In this document: one piece after another, positions 1 through 6,849 of the stretch
Numbering within the stretch: the stretch's first letter is position 1
Layout of the letters: the number at the start of each line of letters is the position of its first letter
Assembly (NCBI GenBank): GCA_027488715.1
Contig: JAIYBD010000064.1
Span: forward strand, 1-15,775
Direction of reading: 5' to 3'
Length of the DNA stretch: 15,775 bases
Source: Bacteroidota bacterium
GTDB lineage: Bacteria > Bacteroidota > Bacteroidia > UBA7662 > CANHCV01
Position numbers and translations under genes: made by a program
The notes under the pieces: generated by a model
The model's input: the letters and a program-made list of their open reading frames with translations, nothing else
Told to the model about the DNA's origin: nothing
Databases searched by the model: none

Positions 1-1159
1 AAGCATTTTTCAAACCAAGTAGGTTGGCTTCGGTTTTTCCGTAACGTTCTATGGCAGAAGCAAAGTCAAGATAAACAGCTTCTCCAGTTTTATTCACTCC
101 GTAACCAGCATCGCAACGCTCTTTGGCAGCACGAGAAGCAACGTCTCGAGGAACCAAGTTTCCGAAAGCAGGATATCTACGTTCCAAATAATAATCACGA
201 TCCTCTTCTTTAAGTTGAGTGGGTTTCAACTTTCCAGATCGAATGGCCTCAGCATCTTCTTTCTTTCGAGGAACCCAAATACGTCCGTCGTTACGCAAAG
301 ACTCCGACATCAAGGTTAACTTGGATTGATGGTGTCCGGAAACGGGGATACAGGTTGGGTGAATTTGAGTATAACATGGGTTGGCCATGAAAGCACCACG
401 TTTATGAGCTTTCCAAGCAGCAGTAACGTTAGAACCCATGGCATTGGTAGAAAGGAAAAATACGTTTCCGTATCCGCCCGTACACAAAACCACAGCGTGA
501 GCTCCGTGACGTTCTACCTCACCTGTAACCATGTCACGAGCGATGATACCGCGAGCTTTTCCATCAACTACCACCAAGTCAACCATTTCATGACGGCTGT
601 ACATGGTTACTTTCCCTTTGGCAATCTGACGGCTAATGGCCGAATAGGCTCCCAATAACAATTGTTGGCCTGTTTGACCTTTCGCGTAGAAGGTACGAGA
701 AACCTGAACACCGCCGAAAGAACGATTATCCAATAAACCGCCGTAATCGCGGGCAAATGGAACACCTTGTGCTACGCACTGATCGATGATGGAAGCGGAT
801 ACTTCGGCCAAACGGTAAACGTTGGCTTCACGTGCACGATAATCACCACCTTTAATGGTATCGTAGAACAAACGGTAAACGGAGTCACCGTCGTTCATGT
901 AATTTTTAGCTGCGTTGATACCGCCTTGTGCTGCGATGGAGTGAGCACGGCGGGGGGAGTCTTGGAATGCGAATGCTTTCACATTGTACCCCATTTCGGC
1001 AAGGGATGCTGCGGCAGAAGCACCGGCCAAACCGGTACCAACTACAATAACATCGATGCGCATTTTATTGGCCGGACTCACCAAACGGATGTGTCCTTTG
1101 TGATTTGACCACTTCTGCTCTAACGGTCCGGCAGGAGATTGTGCGTTTAATTTACTCAT
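1..1159 (-). CDS. sdhA: Succinate dehydrogenase/fumarate reductase flavoprotein subunit (partial, C-terminus off the left edge)
   Basis: This is the catalytic FAD subunit of membrane complex II, which oxidises succinate to fumarate and passes electrons through SdhB and SdhC to menaquinone; it could also run in reverse. From the ATG at 1159 I read 386 uninterrupted codons to the left edge. Visible are a dinucleotide-binding GTGLAG at residues 41-46, the RAHSIAAQGG motif whose His73 should carry covalent FAD, the substrate-site IHPT (His267), and PRDVASR (334-343 region), where Arg338 matches the catalytic arginine. The family in Bacteroidota is about 670 residues, so roughly 40% is missing. 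A GGAG lies 8 bases before the ATG, one of few clear ribosome sites here. It follows sdhC after 14 bases, so the two are co-transcribed. Identity is secure; the direction of reaction in vivo is inference. Confidence 0.96.
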   Translation of the reverse strand, partial: MSKLNAQSPAGPLEQKWSNHKGHIRLVSPANKMRIDVIVVGTGLAGASAAASLAEMGYNVKAFAFQDSPRRAHSIAAQGGINAAKNYMNDGDSVYRLFYDTIKGGDYRAREANVYRLAEVSASIIDQCVAQGVPFARDYGGLLDNRSFGGVQVSRTFYAKGQTGQQLLLGAYSAISRQIAKGKVTMYSRHEMVDLVVVDGKARGIIARDMVTGEVERHGAHAVVLCTGGYGNVFFLSTNAMGSNVTAAWKAHKRGAFMANPCYTQIHPTCIPVSGHHQSKLTLMSESLRNDGRIWVPRKKEDAEAIRSGKLKPTQLKEEDRDYYLERRYPAFGNLVPRDVASRAAKERCDAGYGVNKTGEAVYLDFASAIERYGKTEANLLGLKNA

Positions 1160-1173
1160 ATCTGTATCTCCAA

Positions 1174-1935
1174 TTAATCGTTTTCAACTTCGATAAGGGT
1201 GGATTTCGCTTTGTACGATTCCGATTTCTGAATTTCTTCAGCACTTGGAATAAAATGATACACGTACAAAGGAATGATGGCAAATGCCATGGGAACGACG
1301 ATGGAGAAAATAACCCCAACGCGTTTTACCAACAAGGTTAGGTTTTCGTGAATCAATCCGAGGGTTCGGAAAGCACTTTGAAATCCGTGGTACAAATGGA
1401 ATCCAATTGGAATCATGCACAAAACATATAACAACATGTATGGAAAACTGTGAAAAGCTTCCACGACTTCCAAATAAAGGTCTTTTACCTCATTTCCATT
1501 ATCCAATTTGAATGTTGGTTTCATTTCGAAGTGCATTTCAAACCAAAAGTCTGACATGTGAATGATGATGAATGCCAACATGGCGGTTCCAAGAATTCCC
1601 ATGTTTCGAGAAGCCCAAACGGAGCTCGTGCTGGCTCTTTCGTGGGCGTAGCGTTGTGGACGAGCAGCACGATTCGCCATCACCAACATGATTCCATCAA
1701 TGGCGTGAAACAAAATGGAAAAATAGGTTACGTAAGATAAAATCTTCACGAGCGGATTGGTGGTCATGAACTGGGCATAAGCATTGAATGATTCTGCCGC
1801 ATGAGTGGGGTCACTAATAAGCAACTGGAGATTTCCTGCGAGGTGACCTACTAAAAAGGTACACAGGAAAAGCCCCGTTAATGCCATCCACCATTTTTTT
1901 GCGATGGATGATTTAATGAGTACTGAATTTGCCAT
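1174..1935 (-). CDS. sdhC: Succinate dehydrogenase cytochrome b558 subunit
   Basis: This is the membrane anchor of complex II and carries the quinone site and haems. The 253-residue protein shows five hydrophobic helices, at roughly 15-36, 62-87, 110-128, 163-186 and 203-228, as expected for the single-subunit b558 type found in Bacteroidota and epsilonproteobacterial fumarate reductases, rather than the split SdhC/SdhD pair of E. coli. Histidines in or beside the helices (His31 in GHLAGN, His77 in FHAIDG, His126 in IIHMSDF, His180/183 in FHLYHG) are good candidates for ligands to two haems b. The C-terminus is short and charged. The start at 1935 is supported by the MANS..KKWWMALTG opening typical of the family and by a TACCTTTG element ending 17 bases upstream. 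The leader has no Shine-Dalgarno sequence. The gene leads the sdhCA(B) operon. Confidence 0.95.
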   Translation of the reverse strand: MANSVLIKSSIAKKWWMALTGLFLCTFLVGHLAGNLQLLISDPTHAAESFNAYAQFMTTNPLVKILSYVTYFSILFHAIDGIMLVMANRAARPQRYAHERASTSSVWASRNMGILGTAMLAFIIIHMSDFWFEMHFEMKPTFKLDNGNEVKDLYLEVVEAFHSFPYMLLYVLCMIPIGFHLYHGFQSAFRTLGLIHENLTLLVKRVGVIFSIVVPMAFAIIPLYVYHFIPSAEEIQKSESYKAKSTLIEVEND

Positions 1936-1952
1936 ACAATTTACTTTTGGTG

Positions 1953-1960
1953 CAAAGGTA
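1953..1960 (-). promoter_or_regulatory. Bacteroidota-type -7 element (TACCTTTG) before sdhC
   Basis: Read on the minus strand, TACCTTTG fits the TAnnTTTG -7 consensus of the Bacteroidota primary sigma factor. It ends 17 bases before the sdhC start. I do not see a clear TTG/TTTG -33 box at the expected distance, so this is a half-supported promoter. It predicts a very short leader of about 10 bases. Confidence 0.5.
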
Positions 1961-1995
1961 AGTTTTTATTTTTAACGATGTAGGGGTGATTTTGT

Positions 1996-3339
1996 TCACA
2001 AATTATTCGAAACTGATTTTTCTAGGGTGCTTAAAATGATCTGTGGTTTTCCGGATTTTGTGGAAGGGATGTGATCCACTTGATTGAAAGTAATCTGAAG
2101 AACTTCACCAGCCTTTTCATTCATGATTTGATGGAGCTTTTCTAACGTAGAGGGGTGAAAGGTCGAAGGATCGGGAATGTATTCAATTTCAAATCGATCC
2201 AATTGATGTTGTATTACCCTAAATTGGTAAATTTCTTGGAAATGTTCCCAAATTCCGGTGAAAAAGTGAACGATTAAAATTTTTCCGGAAGGTGTTTTTA
2301 CCAAATCGGTATCTCTGCCAACAATTTTTTCGAGAAGCGGAAAGTTTCTTCCGCAAGCGCAGGGTTGAGGGTTTTTGGGACGAATGGCAATGTCCCCCAA
2401 ATAAAAGCGGATCAACGGCATTTTATGAGCATCTAAACGGGTTACAACCACAAATCCTGGTTCACCATCGGGAACAGGAAGTCCCTTTTCATCCAATAAT
2501 TCAAAATAATTTTGAGCAGAAATTTGGTGGTAATTCCCCAATTCACATTGGCTGGCCATCATAAATCCTTCGGTGCAGCCGTAGGTGTCGAAAACCTTGG
2601 TATGAAACACTTTTTCAATCTTTTCTCGATAATGAGGGAACATTTTGTCTCCAAGAGAGAAAACAGATTTGAATTGAATATCGTTAATTCCTAACTCTTC
2701 TGCTTTAATAGCATAACCATACAATGCTGAAGCATATCCAATAAAAAAATCAGGTTTTCTTTTTGCGTTTCTTAAAAGTGCTTTTCTTACAACCTCATCC
2801 GAAATATTGTAAGCCAATTGATAATCAGTACGAAGAAAAAAATCCTTCATACCTTTCATAAAAGAACGTTTAGGCGACATTCCTAATTGTAGGATTTTTC
2901 CACCAATTCGAAATCCACCCCACTCCCAATAACTGGTTTGAACGGCTTGCCCTCGTAAGTATTCCCGTTGGGTAAGGAAAATTTCGCTCTGTAAGCCGCT
3001 CGATCCACTGCTTTTTTGGCAAATGATATCTTTTCCATCTAAGGAGCCTACCACCAAATCCTTTCCAACTTCTCGGAGGGTAGATTTATGAATGATTGGA
3101 AATTTATTGATGTCTTCCAATGCATTTCCAGTTAATACTATGTCCGACTTTTGATAAAAAGGAACATGGGTTTTGGCGTAGGATAGGATATCACTCAATT
3201 TCTTTTTCTGAATTTCTTCAAGGTCGTTTTTAGAGTAAAAAGGAATTTTTCGGTATTCCTTTAATGTTTTCATAAATTCTGTTTTGAAATACCAATCGCC
3301 GAATGGTAAAACAAACTTTTCTAAAAAAAATCCGAGCAT
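1996..3339 (-). CDS. PaaK/CapK-family adenylate-forming enzyme (phenylacetate-CoA ligase-like)
   Basis: The 447-residue product belongs to the branch of the AMP-forming synthetase superfamily that includes phenylacetate-CoA ligase and the capsule protein CapK. It should activate a carboxylate as an acyl-adenylate and pass it to CoA or another acceptor; the substrate cannot be read from sequence. Visible motifs are a P-loop-like KSSGSSGLQ (109-117), DTYGCTEG (251-258), the ribose-contacting Asp in YLGDIAIR (about 316), a CACGRN turn (327-332), GRDTD (341-345) and the C-terminal lysine region SGKPQ (429-433). Length is normal for the family. I chose the ATG at 3339; an in-frame TTG at 3348 would add three residues. 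The N-terminal segment LPFGDWYFKTEFMK resembles, from memory, homologues of this group, which argues against starting at the later Met23. No biosynthetic partner genes are adjacent, so its pathway is unknown. Confidence 0.85.
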   Translation of the reverse strand: MLGFFLEKFVLPFGDWYFKTEFMKTLKEYRKIPFYSKNDLEEIQKKKLSDILSYAKTHVPFYQKSDIVLTGNALEDINKFPIIHKSTLREVGKDLVVGSLDGKDIICQKSSGSSGLQSEIFLTQREYLRGQAVQTSYWEWGGFRIGGKILQLGMSPKRSFMKGMKDFFLRTDYQLAYNISDEVVRKALLRNAKRKPDFFIGYASALYGYAIKAEELGINDIQFKSVFSLGDKMFPHYREKIEKVFHTKVFDTYGCTEGFMMASQCELGNYHQISAQNYFELLDEKGLPVPDGEPGFVVVTRLDAHKMPLIRFYLGDIAIRPKNPQPCACGRNFPLLEKIVGRDTDLVKTPSGKILIVHFFTGIWEHFQEIYQFRVIQHQLDRFEIEYIPDPSTFHPSTLEKLHQIMNEKAGEVLQITFNQVDHIPSTKSGKPQIILSTLEKSVSNNL

Positions 3340-3345
3340 GCACCA

Positions 3346-3353
3346 CAAAAATA
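3346..3353 (-). promoter_or_regulatory. Possible -7 element (TATTTTTG) before the CapK-like gene
   Basis: On the minus strand TATTTTTG matches TAnnTTTG and ends only 6 bases before the ATG at 3339. If it is used, the transcript would be nearly leaderless. No -33 box is evident. The site lies in the 86-base divergent gap shared with lon. A T-rich octamer like this arises easily by chance, so support is weak. Confidence 0.3.
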
Positions 3354-3391
3354 AGGCATGAAAGTTGAATAATACCGATTTGCATCCGCAA

Positions 3392-3425
3392 TTGAACTGA
3401 ATTTTGAGGATGTTTTATACCTTTA
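3392..3425 (+). promoter_or_regulatory. Candidate lon promoter (TTG, 23 bases, TACCTTTA)
   Basis: A TACCTTTA at 3418-3425 resembles the TAnnTTTG -7 consensus, with A for the last G. A TTG at 3392-3394 lies 23 bases upstream, at the long end of spacings reported for flavobacterial promoters. The -7 element directly touches the first ATG of the lon frame, so if it is real, translation must begin at a later methionine or on an essentially leaderless message. Confidence 0.4.
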
Positions 3426-5888
3426 ATGCATATGATTCAATATTTTGAAAACGACGCTTTTGATATGGAAATGAACACGGTGGATGTTGTTGAACTTTCC
3501 AACGATGAAATTTCTGCCAACATGCCCGCAAAACTGCCAATTCTACCTCTTCGAAACATGGTACTTTTTCCATCTACGGTTATTCCCATTACCGTTGGAA
3601 GGGCAAAATCCATCAAGCTGATCAAAGAATACAAAAAGAACGGAAATTTCTTTGGGGTAGTAACCCAGAAAGATCCCAATGTTGAAGATCCAACAACCGA
3701 TGATTTGTACAAAATTGGGACCTTAGCTAAAGTAATCAAAACGTTCAAACTACCGGATGGTGAAACGACGGTGGTTATTCAGGGTGTTTCCCGATTCGAA
3801 ATGTTGGAATTAACCGATACAGAGCCCTACTTAATGGCCAAGGCCAAAGAAATAGATGAAGAGATACTCGACGCTAATTCCCCCGAATTACAGGCTTTGG
3901 TATCTTCTTTAAAGGAAGCGGCATTCAACGTCATCAATATTTCCAACTACATTCCGAATGAGACCGTTAACGCACTAAAAAATGTTACCAGTCCCCGTTT
4001 CTTGGCCAATTTAATTGCCACCCATTTACCCATCTCCGTAGAAGAAAAACAGTCCATTTTGAATGTACTACCGTTCTCAGATATGGCACTCAAGTTGATT
4101 GAACTACTTCAAAAAGAATTCAATCTACAGGAAATCAAAAATCGAATCCAGGATAAAGTGCGTTCCGATATCGATCAACAACAGAAGGAATACTTCCTGC
4201 ACCAACAACTCAAAACCATTCAAGAAGAATTGGGCGGGAAAACACCTGATTTAGAAGTTCAAAATCTTCGCGAACGAGGAAAACAAAAATCGTGGCCCAC
4301 AGAGGTGGCCGAATTCTTCAATAAAGAATTGGATAAGTTACAACGCATGAATCCAGCAGCAGCCGATTATTCCGTTGTCCTCAATCACGTTGAGCTGCTC
4401 TTAGATTTACCTTGGAACCAATTTACCGTGGATCATTTCGACATGAAGAAAGCCCAAAAAATTCTTGAAAGAGATCATTTTGGCTTGGATAAAGTCAAAG
4501 ACCGTATTCTGGAATATTTGGCTGTCCTCAAGTTGAAATCCGACATGAAAGCCCCCATTTTATGTTTGGTTGGCCCTCCTGGAGTCGGAAAAACTTCCTT
4601 AGGCCGTTCCATTTCCGAAGCCATTGGGCGAAAATACATTCGAATGTCGCTCGGTGGGGTTCGCGATGAGGCCACCATCCGAGGTCACCGAAAAACCTAC
4701 ATTGGAGCCATGCCTGGCCGAATTATTCAATCCATCAAAAAAGCCGGATCTTCCAATCCCGTCATCATTCTCGATGAAATCGATAAAGTAGGCTCTGATT
4801 TCCGAGGCGATATTTCATCGGCCCTCCTCGAAGTTCTTGATCCCGAACAAAATTCAACATTTTCCGATCATTACTTGGAACTTGATTATGATTTGTCGAA
4901 GGTGTTGTTTATCGCTACCGCAAATTCACTTTCCACCATTCAACCGGCCTTGTTGGATCGAATGGAGATCATTGAAATCAATGGTTACACCATGGAAGAA
5001 AAAGTAGAAATCGCGAAAAAGTATTTGGTGCCAAAACAACTTGCCGAGCATGGTTTAAAAAAGAAAGATTTGGAAATTGGGGCAGATGAGTTAGAGTTTG
5101 TGATTGATGGCTTTACGCGGGAAAGTGGTGTGCGTAACTTGGATAAGCAAATTGCCTCGTTGGTTAGAGGAACAGCAAAAGAGAAGGCATTGGGCAATTC
5201 CTTTAACAAAAAGATGTTAAAGGAAGATGTTCGAAAGATTTTGGGTATACCTCGATTTGAACACGATCGTTACGAGAATTCCACGGTTGCTGGGGTAGTA
5301 ACCGGACTAGCGTGGACGGCCGTTGGAGGAGATATTTTGTACATTGAATCTTCCATTTCTCCAGGTAAGGGCCGATTAACCATCACCGGAAACTTAGGAG
5401 ATGTGATGAAAGAATCGGCCTCCATTGCATTGGGTTACATCAAAGCCCATTTTTCGCAATGGAATATCGATCCGAAATTGTTTGATGCAACCGATTTGCA
5501 CATTCACGTTCCCGAAGGTGCCACGCCCAAAGATGGGCCTTCAGCAGGAATTACCATGTTAACTTCCTTGGTGTCTTCCTTTACGCAACGTCAGGTAAAG
5601 TCCGGAATTGCGATGACGGGTGAAATTACCTTAAGAGGAAAGGTGTTACCGGTAGGAGGAATCAAGGAAAAAATCTTAGCTGCAAAACGAGCAGGGATCA
5701 AAACCATTCTTCTTTGCAAAGAAAATCGGAAGGACATCGAAGAAATTAATCAAGATTACATTCGCGATTTGGAGTTCATATTTGTGGATCGAATGGAAGA
5801 AGTAATTCAACATGCAATTTTGCCGGATTTGGTAGAAAATTCAGTTGATTTTAAATCCATTTTAGAACAATCGACAACCAATAAATGA
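3426..5888 (+). CDS. lon: ATP-dependent Lon protease
   Basis: This cytosolic homohexameric protease unfolds and degrades damaged and regulatory proteins. The order is an N-terminal substrate-binding domain beginning near LPILPLRN (37-44), a helical linker with the LHQQLKTIQEELG signature (258-270), an AAA+ domain and a C-terminal protease domain. The AAA+ part has Walker A GPPGVGKTS (383-391), Walker B VIILDEID (446-453), a sensor Asn at about 500 and an arginine finger at about 512. The protease dyad is Ser706 in PKDGPSAG and Lys749 in GGIKEK, separated by 43 residues as in E. coli Lon. At 820 residues it is full length and intact. The first ATG (3426) is used here, but Met3 (3432) or Met14 (3465) are alternatives because a -7-like element abuts the first ATG. 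rsgA overlaps the stop by 4 bases. Confidence 0.97.
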   Translation: MHMIQYFENDAFDMEMNTVDVVELSNDEISANMPAKLPILPLRNMVLFPSTVIPITVGRAKSIKLIKEYKKNGNFFGVVTQKDPNVEDPTTDDLYKIGTLAKVIKTFKLPDGETTVVIQGVSRFEMLELTDTEPYLMAKAKEIDEEILDANSPELQALVSSLKEAAFNVINISNYIPNETVNALKNVTSPRFLANLIATHLPISVEEKQSILNVLPFSDMALKLIELLQKEFNLQEIKNRIQDKVRSDIDQQQKEYFLHQQLKTIQEELGGKTPDLEVQNLRERGKQKSWPTEVAEFFNKELDKLQRMNPAAADYSVVLNHVELLLDLPWNQFTVDHFDMKKAQKILERDHFGLDKVKDRILEYLAVLKLKSDMKAPILCLVGPPGVGKTSLGRSISEAIGRKYIRMSLGGVRDEATIRGHRKTYIGAMPGRIIQSIKKAGSSNPVIILDEIDKVGSDFRGDISSALLEVLDPEQNSTFSDHYLELDYDLSKVLFIATANSLSTIQPALLDRMEIIEINGYTMEEKVEIAKKYLVPKQLAEHGLKKKDLEIGADELEFVIDGFTRESGVRNLDKQIASLVRGTAKEKALGNSFNKKMLKEDVRKILGIPRFEHDRYENSTVAGVVTGLAWTAVGGDILYIESSISPGKGRLTITGNLGDVMKESASIALGYIKAHFSQWNIDPKLFDATDLHIHVPEGATPKDGPSAGITMLTSLVSSFTQRQVKSGIAMTGEITLRGKVLPVGGIKEKILAAKRAGIKTILLCKENRKDIEEINQDYIRDLEFIFVDRMEEVIQHAILPDLVENSVDFKSILEQSTTNK

Positions 5889-6790
5889 GCGAATACAAGG
5901 GATTGGTGGTCAAATCGACCGGTAGTTGGTACCGCGTTTGGGCGAATGGAGCATTCATCGATGTTCGAGCTGCTGGAAAAATTCGGTTGAAGGGCCTGAA
6001 AACGACCAATCCGATTGCGGTTGGCGACATGGTTGTGGTTCGGGACGACCTTATTCAAGAGGTGGAGGAGCGGAAAAATTATCTGATTCGCCGATCGACC
6101 AACCTGAGCAAGCAGTATCATATTTTGGCGGCGAATCTCGATGCCGCCGTTTTGGTCGCTTCCATTACCAAGCCCCGCATTGCTCCCGGATTCATCGATC
6201 GATTCTTAATCAATGCCGAGGCTTATCAGGTTCCTGCCATTGTTGTAATCAATAAAATAGATTTGGTGGATGCCGATCATGAAGAGTTGGAAGATCTAGC
6301 TTTTTTGTATCGAAGCATTGGTTATCCTGTTTATTTGTTGTCAACAGAAACGGCGGATGAGCTTCCATTATTGGTTGAATCAATAGTAGGTAAAACCGTG
6401 TTATTCACTGGTTTTAGTGGAGTAGGAAAGAGTACATTATTGAACCGAATTGATCCGTCTTTTGAACAAAAAACAGGTGAGATTTCCGTTGCAAACGAAA
6501 AGGGAAAGCATACCACAACCTTCGCGGAAATGTTCTTGATGGAGGATGGAACCAAAATTATCGATACGCCTGGAATCAAAGAAATGGGGCTTGTAGATTT
6601 TGAAGCTTGGGAGTTATCTCACTTTTTTCCCGAAATGAAAAAGCACTCTTCCCATTGCAAATACAACAATTGCATTCACAAAAATGAACCGGGGTGTGCT
6701 GTCAAAAAAGCGGTCGAGGAGTTTGAAATTCATCCATTTCGTTACCAAAATTACCTTAGCATGATGGATGAAAATTTTAATTCTAACTAA
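5885..6790 (+). CDS. rsgA: Ribosome small-subunit-dependent GTPase RsgA (YjeQ/EngC)
   Basis: RsgA binds the immature 30S subunit late in assembly and uses GTP hydrolysis as a checkpoint before release. The 301-residue protein has an N-terminal OB-fold (about 1-60), then the circularly permuted GTPase typical of the family, with NKID (G4, 123-126) ahead of the P-loop GFSGVGKST (G1, 176-184), a TTT switch at about 210-212 and DTPG (G3, 227-230). The C-terminal zinc-binding part shows Cys258, Cys263, His265 and Cys271. All key residues are present. Its ATG overlaps the lon stop as ATGA, so translation is probably coupled and the lon promoter drives both. A hairpin with a T-run 15 bases after the stop may end the transcript. 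Confidence 0.96.
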   Translation: MSEYKGLVVKSTGSWYRVWANGAFIDVRAAGKIRLKGLKTTNPIAVGDMVVVRDDLIQEVEERKNYLIRRSTNLSKQYHILAANLDAAVLVASITKPRIAPGFIDRFLINAEAYQVPAIVVINKIDLVDADHEELEDLAFLYRSIGYPVYLLSTETADELPLLVESIVGKTVLFTGFSGVGKSTLLNRIDPSFEQKTGEISVANEKGKHTTTFAEMFLMEDGTKIIDTPGIKEMGLVDFEAWELSHFFPEMKKHSSHCKYNNCIHKNEPGCAVKKAVEEFEIHPFRYQNYLSMMDENFNSN

Positions 6791-6804
6791 AACGCCCTCA
6801 AAAC

Positions 6805-6823
6805 AAGTACCTTTGTACTTTTT
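6805..6823 (+). terminator. Short hairpin with T-run after rsgA
   Basis: AAGTAC at 6805-6810 and GTACTT at 6815-6820 are perfect complements around a CTTT loop, followed by TTT. An A-run on the left (6801-6803) could pair with those Ts past one bulged C. The stem has only two G:C pairs, so it would be a weak intrinsic terminator for lon-rsgA. The same bases contain the TACCTTTG -7 element of the next gene, so the palindrome could also be an operator. Confidence 0.35.
6808..6815 (+). promoter_or_regulatory. -7 element (TACCTTTG) before the DEAD-box helicase gene
   Basis: TACCTTTG matches the TAnnTTTG consensus exactly and ends 34 bases before the helicase ATG. The octamer is identical to the one before sdhC. 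No convincing -33 TTG is seen in the preceding bases, which are the end of rsgA. It sits in the centre of an inverted repeat (6805-6820). Confidence 0.5.
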
Positions 6824-6826
6824 AAA

Positions 6827-6838
6827 GACCATTTGGTC
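6827..6838 (+). repeat. Small inverted repeat in the helicase 5' leader
   Basis: GACCA and TGGTC are perfect complements separated by TT. The repeat lies between the putative transcription start (about 6820) and the helicase ATG at 6850, so it would be in the untranslated leader. It could be an RNA hairpin or a protein-binding site; five base pairs is short enough to be chance. Confidence 0.3.
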
Positions 6839-6849
6839 AACACTATTGC

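Noticed and set aside
326..1108. Plus-strand open frames of about 110 residues opposite sdhA
   Set aside because: They lie entirely antisense to a continuous, motif-complete SdhA frame and have no recognisable domain; they are shadows of its codon bias.
1936..1995. A terminator between the CapK-like gene and sdhC
   Set aside because: No stem of useful length followed by a T-run was found on the minus strand; only the promoter-like octamer is visible.
3340..3348. TTG start at 3348 for the CapK-like gene
   Set aside because: An ATG lies three codons later and the extra residues (MWC) add nothing recognisable; the TTG also overlaps the possible -7 element.
5807..6255. Alternative frames on both strands across the lon-rsgA junction and the start of rsgA
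   Set aside because: RsgA explains this stretch with an intact OB-fold and GTPase; the alternative translations show no motif.
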